A stretch of 7,265 nt of DNA from Nitrospira bacterium HGW-Nitrospira-1 (GCA_002839535.1 PGYF01000052.1:1-7265), one strand, 5' to 3'. Positions 1 through 5,624 are shown, numbered from the stretch's first letter. Program-made: numbers and translations. Notes: a model not told the origin generated them from the sequence alone.

Positions 1-24
1 GGGAAGAAGGGAGGGAAGAAGTAA
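1..24 (+). CDS. 3' end of an upstream gene with a Lys/Gly-rich C-terminal tail (partial)
   Basis: Reading from the first base, the codons give G-K-K-G-G-K-K followed by TAA at 22-24. The last A of this stop is the first base of the next ATG (TAATG), the usual sign of translational coupling. The basic low-complexity tail does not identify the protein. From context (a type III-like restriction subunit downstream with no methyltransferase in view) I infer it could be the end of the modification methyltransferase, but nothing in these eight codons proves that. It could also be chance reading of low-complexity DNA. Confidence 0.35.
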   Translation, partial: GKKGGKK

Positions 25-37
25 TGGCGAAGGAAAA

Positions 38-116
38 CGGCGGGCATCGTATTGAGGATCATTTTGCTGACGTCAGCAAAATGGTCGAGACCAATCAGCG
101 CAAGCAACCCGGCAAG
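38..116 (+). repeat. Direct repeat, left copy (79 bp), flanking the DUF1016 gene
   Basis: Positions 38-116 align without gaps to 1294-1372 (offset 1256). I count four mismatches, at 44, 92, 95 and 109. Similarity stops sharply at both ends: 37 versus 1293, and 117 versus 1373. The repeat covers the DinD-like segment and contains the 24-bp palindrome at 60-83. Both copies lie in the same direction and exactly bracket the DUF1016 gene. Confidence 0.9.
60..83. repeat. 24-bp perfect palindrome (left copy)
   Basis: The half-site CATTTTGCTGAC is followed directly by its reverse complement, with centre TGACGTCA. The same palindrome recurs unchanged at 1316-1339. It lies inside the codons for H-F-A-D-V-S-K-M of the DinD-like fragment, so it could be a by-product of coding. 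Its perfection and its place inside the duplicated flank make it a candidate protein-binding site or recombination/breakage point. No function is shown by the sequence. Confidence 0.85.
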
Positions 117-160
117 TTGGAAAAGAAAGTAACTGCTCACTTGGTAAAAATGGGGTTTGT

Positions 161-1288
161 ATGGAAGTGAAGAAATTGAAAACTGATTCACAGTATAAAG
201 ATTGGCTTGCCGATCTCAAGAATAAAGTCCGCAGAATTCAAATAAAAGCAGCCCTTGCGGTTAATAAAGAACTGCTGACATTTTATTGGGAACTGGGTGC
301 TGACATTGTGCAGAAGCAATCCACAACTAACTGGGGTGATAAATTTTTGAGTCGGCTCAGCATTGATCTAATGGCTGAATTTCCGGGAATGAAAGGGTTC
401 TCCAGGAGAAATCTTGAACTTATACGCCAATGGCATCTGTTTTACAAACAAGCGAATTTGCCTGTTCAAATTGCGAAACAACCTGTTTCGCAATTGGCAG
501 GAATTCATGATAGAGAACAAAGCCGGCAAGTTGTCGGCCAATTTGTGCAACAGGCCGTTGCACAAATTACTCATATCCCATGGGGGCACAATATAGCAAT
601 CATCTCAAAATGCAAAAACATTGACGAGGCGCTTTATTACGTACAGAATACACTGGATCACAATTGGAGCCGGAGTGTTTTAGTGCATCAAATAGAAAGC
701 GGCTTATACAGGCGGGAAGGTAAAGCCGTTTCCAACTTTGCAAATGCGCTTCCGTCGCCGCAGTCAGACCTCGCCCGTCAGACGCTCAAAGACCCCTATA
801 TCTTTGACTTTCTTACCATGAGCAAAAACTTTGATGAGCGGGAACTGGAGAAAAGCCTTGTAGATCATATCACCCATTTTTTGCTGGAACTCGGAGCCGG
901 GTTCGCCTATATCGGCAGGCAGGTTCCTATTCAAGTTGGCGAAAGAGACTTTTTTATTGACCTCCTTTTCTATCATACCCAGCTTCATTGTTACGTGGTC
1001 ATTGAACTGAAAACTACAGACTTTGAACCGGAACATGCAGGTAAACTGAATTTTTATATCAAGGCAATAGATGAACAACTTCGTAAAGAGGGCGACCAGC
1101 CCACCATCGGCATTCTGCTTTGCAAAAACAGAGATAGGCTGGTGGCGGAATATGCCCTGAGTGACATTCATAAGCCCATTGGCGTTTCGGAATATCAGCT
1201 TACCCAATTACTCCCTGACAATCTGAAATCCAGCCTGCCAAGCGTGGAAGAGATTGAAGCGGAGTTGTCGGGAGGTTCGAATGAATAA
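161..1288 (+). CDS. DUF1016/YhcG-family PDDEXK nuclease domain protein
   Basis: A 375-aa protein, complete for this family. Residues about 10-145 form the helical DUF1016 N-terminal domain (FYWELGADIV, GFSRRNLELIRQW, then the IPWGHN signature at 139-144). Residues about 200-350 form the PDDEXK-like domain, with D267 in FFIDLLF and E282-x-K284 in VIELK as the expected metal/catalytic residues. The family is common in defence and restriction loci; its DNA substrate is not settled, so nuclease activity is inferred. A weak GGGG lies five bases before the ATG, and the start overlaps the upstream small ORF, suggesting coupling. The linker at residues 103-138 is rich in Q-x-V-x-Q units and is encoded over two perfect hairpins. 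The gene is less GC-rich than the restriction gene that follows and is bracketed by the 79-bp direct repeats, which points to separate acquisition. Confidence 0.88.
   Translation: MEVKKLKTDSQYKDWLADLKNKVRRIQIKAALAVNKELLTFYWELGADIVQKQSTTNWGDKFLSRLSIDLMAEFPGMKGFSRRNLELIRQWHLFYKQANLPVQIAKQPVSQLAGIHDREQSRQVVGQFVQQAVAQITHIPWGHNIAIISKCKNIDEALYYVQNTLDHNWSRSVLVHQIESGLYRREGKAVSNFANALPSPQSDLARQTLKDPYIFDFLTMSKNFDERELEKSLVDHITHFLLELGAGFAYIGRQVPIQVGERDFFIDLLFYHTQLHCYVVIELKTTDFEPEHAGKLNFYIKAIDEQLRKEGDQPTIGILLCKNRDRLVAEYALSDIHKPIGVSEYQLTQLLPDNLKSSLPSVEEIEAELSGGSNE
469..495. repeat. Inverted repeat A in the DUF1016 linker (12-bp arms, 3-nt loop)
   Basis: AATTGCGAAACA at 469-480 is followed by ACC and then the exact reverse complement at 484-495. 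It lies within the codons for residues about 103-112 of the DUF1016 protein (IAKQPVSQL), in the variable linker between its two domains. It has no U-tract and sits mid-gene, so it is not a terminator candidate. Confidence 0.85.
540..568. repeat. Inverted repeat B in the DUF1016 linker (12-bp arms, 5-nt loop)
   Basis: AATTTGTGCAAC at 540-551, a loop AGGCC, then the exact reverse complement at 557-568. It encodes part of the QFVQQAVAQI stretch of the linker. Its arms resemble those of inverted repeat A 70 bp upstream (both begin AATT and share G, C and A runs). Together they suggest that this part of the gene grew by repeat expansion. Confidence 0.85.
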
Positions 1289-1293
1289 TATTC

Positions 1294-1372
1294 CGGCGGA
1301 CATCGTATTGAGGATCATTTTGCTGACGTCAGCAAAATGGTCGAGACAAAACAGCGCAAGCAACTCGGCAAG
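1294..1372 (+). repeat. Direct repeat, right copy (79 bp)
   Basis: Right-hand partner of the repeat at 38-116, with 75 of 79 bases identical and no gaps. It begins only five bases after the DUF1016 stop codon. Three of the four differences lie in the last 25 bases, where the two copies encode NQRKQP versus KQRKQL. Confidence 0.9.
1316..1339. repeat. 24-bp perfect palindrome (right copy)
   Basis: Identical to the palindrome at 60-83 (half-site CATTTTGCTGAC). All 24 bases are conserved while the flanking repeat has drifted at four positions. That is compatible with constraint but too little divergence to prove it. Confidence 0.85.
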
Positions 1373-1410
1373 GCTGAGACGCCTGCAAAGAAGAAAAAAG
1401 GGTAACCGAT

Positions 1411-4128
1411 ATGGCCCTGCATAAAGACTTTCCGCAATCTCCGCACGCGATTCTCGATCCTGGCATCCGCTGGTTTCCCGCAGATGAGGCGTTGCGCGAG
1501 ACCAGCATGGAGAAACTCATGCCGCCGCTCGTGGCGGAGCTGCGCCGCAAGGTGAAGGAGTTCCGGGACGCTGGGTACGCGGATGCGACTGACACCAGCC
1601 GGAGCCTGCTCAATTGGTGGTTCAAGACGCCGCACCTGCTGCCGAAGGCTTATCTCTCCTCGCCCTATGGGAGAGGGGCCGGGGGTGAGGGTCTGGTTGA
1701 GTTTGAATATTACTTCGCCCAGCGCGAGGCTCTTGAGACTATTGTCTACCTTTACGATGTCGTGGGTGTTAAGGACAAACACGATATGATGCGCTTTGAT
1801 GCCAGCGGCCTTGTATCCGGGAGCATGTTCGACAAGACCTGGCGGCGGTTCGTGGTGAAGATGGCGACGGGCAGCGGCAAGACCAAGGTGCTGAGTCTGG
1901 CGCTGGCGTGGAGTTTTTATCACAAACTGTACGAGCCGGAATCGGAACTGGCGCGCAACTTCCTGGTCATCACGCCCAACATCATCGTCCTGGACCGCGT
2001 ATACCGGGATTTCCAGGGTCTCCGCATCTTCTTCGACGATCCGGTGCTGCCGGACAATGGGTTTGACGGACGCAACTGGCGCGACGATTTTCAACTCACT
2101 CTGCATCTGCAAGACGAGGTTCGTATCACCCAGCCTACGGGTAATATCTTCCTGACGAACATTCACCGGGTTTATTCTGGTGAAGACATTCCGCCGTCGC
2201 CGGATGATGAAGACCTGCGGGATTATTTTCTGGGCAAGCGGCCCACGGGCGCGACCACGGATTCCAAGGTGGATTTGGGCATGATTGTCCGGGATATAGA
2301 CGAGCTGATGGTGTTGAATGACGAGGCTCACCATATTCACGACCCGCGCATGGCCTGGTTCAAGGCAATCGAAGATATCCACAACCGGCTGAAACAGAAG
2401 GGGGCGGCTCTTTCCATGCAGGTGGACACGACGGCCACGCCCAAGCACAACAATGGCGCGATTTTTGTGCAGACCGTGGCCGATTATCCGCTCGTAGAGG
2501 CGATCTCGCAGAACGTCGTGAAGCATCCTGTTCTGCCGGACGCGCCGAGCCGGGCGAAGTTGAGCGAACGGCAGAGCGCGAAGTATACCGAGAAATATAC
2601 AGACTATATTCATCTGGGTGTGATTGAATGGCGCAAGGCGTATGCCGAACACGAGAAGATGGGCAAGAAGGCCATCCTGTTCGTGATGACCGATGACACG
2701 CGCAACTGCGACGATGTGGCCGAGTATCTGGAGGGGCATTACCCGGACTTGAAAGACGCGGTGCTGGTCATTCACACCAAGAACAACGGCGATATTTCCG
2801 AATCCGCCTCGGGCAAGGACAAGGATGAACTGGAGAAACTGCGCAAGCAGGCCAATGAGATTGACGGCATGGACAGCCCGTATAAGGCCATTATCTCGGT
2901 GATGATGCTCAAAGAGGGATGGGACGTGAAGAATGTCACCACCATTGTGGGCCTGCGCGCCTATTCCGCAACGAGCAACATCCTTCCTGAGCAAACGCTG
3001 GGCCGGGGTTTGCGCAAGATGTATCCCGGCGATGTGGAAGAATATGTCAGCGTGATCGGCACTAATGCCTTCATGGAGTTTGTGGAATCCATTCAGGCCG
3101 AAGGCGTGGTGCTCGAACGCAAGCCAATGGGAGAAGGCACGGGGCCGAAGACTCCGCTGGTGGTCGAAGTTGACAAGGAGAACGAGAAGAAGGACATCGC
3201 CGCGCTGGACATTGAAATACCGGTGCTGAGCCCCCGTATCTACAGGGAATACAAGAATCTTGGCGCTCTGGACGTGAGCGTGCTGGGGCATCAGCGCGTG
3301 GACTACCGGCAATTCAGCGAGGAAGAACAGCGGGAGATCGTCTTCAAAGACATCACCACCGGCGAAGTGACACACACGACTATCCTCGACACAGCGGGCA
3401 TTGCCGATTACCGCAGCGTCATCGGCTATTTTGCGCGGACGATTATGAAAGATTTGCGCCTGTTCAGCGGCTACGACGTGATCTACCCCAAAGTCAAAAT
3501 TTTCGTGCAAAAGGAGTTGTTCGACCGCTCCGTTGAACTGGAAGACCCCAACACGTTACGCAACCTGTCGGAACTGGCCGCTACCAAGACCCTGATCGAG
3601 ACCTTCAAGAAGGCGATCAACGCGCTGACCGTTCGTGACAAAGGCGACGCCGAAATCCGCGACACCATCAAGCTGCGGCAGACCCGGCCTTTTGTAGCCA
3701 AGAATCAAGGCTACCTGATTCCGAAGAAAAGCGTCTTTAACCGCATCATTGGTGACAGCAATTTAGAGCTTCGGTTTGCCGCATTCCTGGAGGATTGCAC
3801 CGACGTGGTCTCTTACGCGAAGAACTACTGGGCCGTCAATTTCAAGCTCGATTACGTGAAAGCGGACGGCGACATTTCCAACTACTACCCGGATTTTGTG
3901 GTCAAGCTGTCCGAAAAGCGGCTTGCCATTGTCGAAACGAAAGGGCAGGAAGATTTGGATGTGCCGCTGAAGATGGCGCGGCTGCGGCAATGGTGCGAAG
4001 ACATCAACCGGGTGCAGAAAGAAGTGGATTACGACTTCGTTTACGTGGACGAAGAGGACTTTGAGCGATACACGCCGGATTCATTTTCCAGTTTAGTGAA
4101 GAATTTTAGAAAGTATAAGGATGCATAA
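1411..4128 (+). CDS. Type III-like restriction endonuclease subunit (SF2 helicase + PD-(D/E)XK nuclease; BPTD_3080-like)
   Basis: A 905-aa protein expected to translocate on DNA using ATP and to cut it when the partner methyltransferase has not modified the site. Visible helicase motifs: Walker A ATGSGKT at 152-158, DEAH at 304-307 (VLNDEAHH), TATP at 341-344, LKEGWDVKNV at 500-509, and motif VI QTLGRGLRK at 528-536. The C-terminal nuclease shows E786 (ELRFAAFLE), P827-D828 (YYPDF) and E842-T-K844 (VETKG), a complete PD-(D/E)XK site. Architecture and N-terminus resemble the BPTD_3080-type restriction proteins as I remember them. The ATG has AGGG eight bases upstream. Residues about 81-96 (YLSSPYGRGAGGEGLV) come from a palindromic repeat inserted in frame just before the helicase core. 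No methyltransferase is present in the window. The gene is clearly GC-richer than its neighbours, except for its last 15 or so codons, and its stop overlaps rsmG. Confidence 0.88.
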   Translation: MALHKDFPQSPHAILDPGIRWFPADEALRETSMEKLMPPLVAELRRKVKEFRDAGYADATDTSRSLLNWWFKTPHLLPKAYLSSPYGRGAGGEGLVEFEYYFAQREALETIVYLYDVVGVKDKHDMMRFDASGLVSGSMFDKTWRRFVVKMATGSGKTKVLSLALAWSFYHKLYEPESELARNFLVITPNIIVLDRVYRDFQGLRIFFDDPVLPDNGFDGRNWRDDFQLTLHLQDEVRITQPTGNIFLTNIHRVYSGEDIPPSPDDEDLRDYFLGKRPTGATTDSKVDLGMIVRDIDELMVLNDEAHHIHDPRMAWFKAIEDIHNRLKQKGAALSMQVDTTATPKHNNGAIFVQTVADYPLVEAISQNVVKHPVLPDAPSRAKLSERQSAKYTEKYTDYIHLGVIEWRKAYAEHEKMGKKAILFVMTDDTRNCDDVAEYLEGHYPDLKDAVLVIHTKNNGDISESASGKDKDELEKLRKQANEIDGMDSPYKAIISVMMLKEGWDVKNVTTIVGLRAYSATSNILPEQTLGRGLRKMYPGDVEEYVSVIGTNAFMEFVESIQAEGVVLERKPMGEGTGPKTPLVVEVDKENEKKDIAALDIEIPVLSPRIYREYKNLGALDVSVLGHQRVDYRQFSEEEQREIVFKDITTGEVTHTTILDTAGIADYRSVIGYFARTIMKDLRLFSGYDVIYPKVKIFVQKELFDRSVELEDPNTLRNLSELAATKTLIETFKKAINALTVRDKGDAEIRDTIKLRQTRPFVAKNQGYLIPKKSVFNRIIGDSNLELRFAAFLEDCTDVVSYAKNYWAVNFKLDYVKADGDISNYYPDFVVKLSEKRLAIVETKGQEDLDVPLKMARLRQWCEDINRVQKEVDYDFVYVDEEDFERYTPDSFSSLVKNFRKYKDA
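1653..1692. repeat. Dispersed GC-rich palindromic repeat inserted in frame in the restriction gene
   Basis: The stretch has CTCTCC at 1654-1659 pairing with GGAGAG at 1670-1675, followed by GGGGCCGGGGGTGAGGGT. I recognise it as the kind of short repeat found scattered in many bacterial genomes, whose translations give the familiar spurious peptides LTPGPSPxGRGE (minus strand here) and SPRPMGEGPGVR (another plus frame here). In the restriction gene frame it gives SSPYGRGAGGEG without a stop or frameshift. It sits between the conserved LLNWWF..PHLLP and EFEYYFAQREALET blocks, where relatives have, from memory, only a short linker. The exact boundaries are approximate. Confidence 0.7.
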
Positions 4129-4744
4129 AGAATCAGCTGATGAATTATTAAGAGATGGTCTTAAGATTCTTGATATTTCCTTTACTGAAGAGCAGGCCAA
4201 TGCCTTTCTAACCTACCTTGAAGAGCTCAAAAAATGGAACAGGGCATATAATCTTACAGGGCTTAAGACAGACAGGGATATAATTATCAAGCATTTTTTT
4301 GACTCCCTCCTTTTCGCAAACTTGCTGCCACATGAAGCAACGACGCTGGCTGACATCGGCAGCGGCGCAGGGTTTCCAGGCATCCCGATTAAAATCATGT
4401 TCCCCAATCGTTCGGTCTTTCTTATTGAACCAACTCAGAAGAAGGCAATTTTTTTAAGACACATCTGTAGCAGACTACGGCTTAAGAATATAGAAATTAT
4501 CGACAAGAGGATCGAGGAAGTAAAAGGGCTTCAGGTCGATGTTGCGGTCACCAGGGCGCTCTACAGCATCAGGGAGTTTATCGAAAAAACGAAAAATATT
4601 CTCAATACAAACGGCATCCTGATACTGTCAAAAGGGCCGGGGCTTGAGAAGGAATTAGCAGGGATTGACCAAAACAATATTTCCATATCTGATTTCAAAC
4701 TCCCCTTCGAAAATATTATCAGACATATTGTGATTATCAGGTGA
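4121..4744 (+). CDS. rsmG: 16S rRNA (guanine527-N7)-methyltransferase RsmG
   Basis: A 207-aa SAM-dependent methyltransferase that makes m7G527 in the 530 loop of 16S rRNA in the small subunit. In other bacteria, loss gives low-level streptomycin resistance. Family marks: WNRAYNLT at 39-46, the KHFFDSL segment at 57-63, the SAM-binding GSGAGFPGI at 80-88, TRAL at 144-147, SKG at 170-172, and RHIVIIR at the end. The length equals that of the E. coli protein, so it looks complete. The ATG lies inside the last codons of the restriction gene (ATGCATAA, 8-bp overlap), with only AAGG directly before it and no well-spaced Shine-Dalgarno. Translation is therefore probably coupled to the gene upstream. 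Its AT-richer composition fits the host core genome, not the restriction cassette. It is not beside mnmG or parA here, its common partners elsewhere. Confidence 0.95.
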   Translation: MHKESADELLRDGLKILDISFTEEQANAFLTYLEELKKWNRAYNLTGLKTDRDIIIKHFFDSLLFANLLPHEATTLADIGSGAGFPGIPIKIMFPNRSVFLIEPTQKKAIFLRHICSRLRLKNIEIIDKRIEEVKGLQVDVAVTRALYSIREFIEKTKNILNTNGILILSKGPGLEKELAGIDQNNISISDFKLPFENIIRHIVIIR

Positions 4745-4791
4745 CAGGGAAGATCCTTTTTTGACATAAACCCTCCGCCAACAATGAGAAT

Positions 4792-4992
4792 TTATTTTAG
4801 CAAAAGATACGCATAATAAAAGGCCATGTATGAAAAAAAGAGCGCGATACAGGCGAGGAAAATAGACAGCATGCCCTTCCCGAATTTTCTGTCCCTGAAC
4901 TCAAAATATGCCTTTGGGAAAAGGGTTGCCGCACCGAAGAGAAGCATAAGCCCTACCAGAATCTGAGTGATAATGCGTGCCATAGTATTCAC
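4792..4992 (-). CDS. Small two-helix membrane protein of unknown function
   Basis: A 66-aa protein (63 aa if started at the ATG at 4981-4983) that I do not recognise. Two hydrophobic stretches are visible: residues about 7-25 (IITQILVGLMLLFGAATLF) and about 41-64 (from MLSIFLACIALFF). They are separated by a charged loop, FRDRKFGKG. This suggests an inner-membrane hairpin with the positive loop in the cytoplasm and both ends outside. The GTG start at 4990-4992 overlaps the TGA of the glycosylase gene (GTGA). GAAGGG just upstream lies slightly too near the GTG and slightly far from the ATG, so the start is open. It is the last gene of the minus-strand operon. Its stop is 47 bp from the convergent rsmG stop, and no clear terminator hairpin is seen in that gap. 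Confidence 0.7.
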   Translation of the reverse strand: MNTMARIITQILVGLMLLFGAATLFPKAYFEFRDRKFGKGMLSIFLACIALFFSYMAFYYAYLLLK

Positions 4993-5624
4993 ATCCCTTC
5001 AAGCGGACAGCCTGCGCATAACGGCTTTGTCCTGCAATTTTCTTTTGCCAGCCTCACAAACAAGGCGTGATATTCGTTGAAGATGCTGATATCTTCTTTG
5101 AGTCTGGAGTGAAACAGGCGCTGAAATGTATTATACGATGCGTTATGGTCCAAAATATTATGTCTGGAAAGCGCCCTTTTTGTATAGGCGTCTATGACAA
5201 AAACAGGTTTTTCCAGGGCATAGAGGATTATGGAATCCGCTGTCTCAGGGCCGATGCCGTTGACGACAAGCAGCTTCTTTCTTATGGAACTCAAATCCTC
5301 TTTCTTCATCCTGTCTAAGCTGCCTTGGTATTCGTGCATGAGGAATGCAATAAAATTTTTCAGTCGTTTGGCCTTGATATTGAAATATCCTGCAGGACGG
5401 ATAAGCGCAGCCAGGCGTTCATGTGACATGTTATGCAGGGCCGCCGGATTCAGCACATCGGCATTTTTCAGATTTTCTATCGCCTTTTCAACATTGCCCC
5501 AGTTGGTGTTCTGAGTAAGAATAGCGCCCACTGCCACCTCAAAGGGTGTTTCACCAGGCCACCAGCGCTGTGGGCCGAAGGAGGCGTATAGTTTATGATA
5601 TATCCTGAGAAGGTTCTCAGACAT
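4989..5624 (-). CDS. Endonuclease III-family (HhH-GPD) DNA glycosylase, MagIII-like
   Basis: A 211-aa base-excision repair glycosylase. The N-terminal SFGPQRWWPGETPFEVAVGAILTQNTNW (residues 15-42) is typical of the MagIII-like branch, known in Helicobacter for removing 3-methyladenine. The helix-hairpin-helix is VNGIGPETAD at 121-130, and the catalytic Asp is D145 in VIDAYTKR, 18 residues from E127. E127 stands where E. coli Nth has its catalytic Lys (GRKTA), so a monofunctional glycosylase without Schiff-base AP lyase activity is predicted. C197, C203 and C206 match the first three Fe-S cluster ligands, but the protein ends exactly where the fourth would be. I chose the ATG at 5624, which overlaps the previous stop (ATGTCTGA); an upstream TTG at 5684 would add a basic tail overlapping the neighbour. 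Substrate is inferred only. Confidence 0.88.
   Translation of the reverse strand: MSENLLRIYHKLYASFGPQRWWPGETPFEVAVGAILTQNTNWGNVEKAIENLKNADVLNPAALHNMSHERLAALIRPAGYFNIKAKRLKNFIAFLMHEYQGSLDRMKKEDLSSIRKKLLVVNGIGPETADSIILYALEKPVFVIDAYTKRALSRHNILDHNASYNTFQRLFHSRLKEDISIFNEYHALFVRLAKENCRTKPLCAGCPLEGM

Larger units (their letters stand above)
24..170 (+). pseudogene. DinD-like fragment, copy 1 (48-codon ORF)
   Basis: An ATG at 24 opens a 48-aa frame ending with TGA at 168-170, overlapping the start of the next gene at 161. Its centre reads HRIEDHFADVSKMVET. From memory of the family, this resembles the conserved stretch of DNA-damage-inducible protein D (E. coli: GHTIDDHFEEILDMV), about residues 50-75 of a protein of roughly 270 aa. 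Everything before and after is missing: the ATG replaces the N-terminal part, and after the ET the sequence continues NQRKQPGKLEKK, which is not DinD-like. I therefore call it a remnant. Its start is coupled to the upstream stop, so it may still be translated and may act as a leader for the DUF1016 gene. The first 31 codons are duplicated at 1294-1372. Alternative: a genuine small protein that shares only this motif. Confidence 0.55.
1294..1405 (+). pseudogene. DinD-like fragment, copy 2
   Basis: This segment repeats the DinD-like motif (GHRIEDHFADVSKMVET) and then reads KQRKQLGKAETPAKKKKG to a TAA at 1403-1405, five bases before the restriction gene. It lies in the same frame as the DUF1016 gene but after its TAA (1286-1288). 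No ATG, GTG or TTG is in frame before the internal ATG at 1337, so the fragment as a whole has no start. Joining the start of copy 1 to the end of copy 2 would restore a plausible ancestral ORF of about 41 codons between the upstream gene and the restriction gene. That supports the view that the DUF1016 gene was inserted into it. Confidence 0.55.

Noticed and set aside
764..1207. A 147-codon minus-strand frame opposite the DUF1016 nuclease domain
   Set aside because: It has no family resemblance and lies wholly antisense to conserved PDDEXK motifs.
38..1372. Classical transposon or insertion sequence carrying DUF1016
   Set aside because: No transposase, no terminal inverted repeats at the junctions, and the flanking duplication is 79 bp, far longer than ordinary target duplications.
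1315..3510. A 731-codon open frame on the minus strand opposite the restriction gene
   Set aside because: It is a shadow of a GC-rich gene: His/Val/Arg-rich with no recognisable domain, and it contains the repeat-derived LTPGPSPIGRGE. The plus strand carries a complete set of helicase and nuclease motifs over the same bases.
4745..4791. Possible terminator (T-run at 4757-4762) and a TTGACA promoter box at 4761-4766 between rsmG and the minus-strand operon
   Set aside because: The T-run is preceded by at most a 2-3 bp stem, so no convincing hairpin exists. The TTGACA has no -10 match at 16-18 bp spacing, and there is no gene downstream for it to serve.
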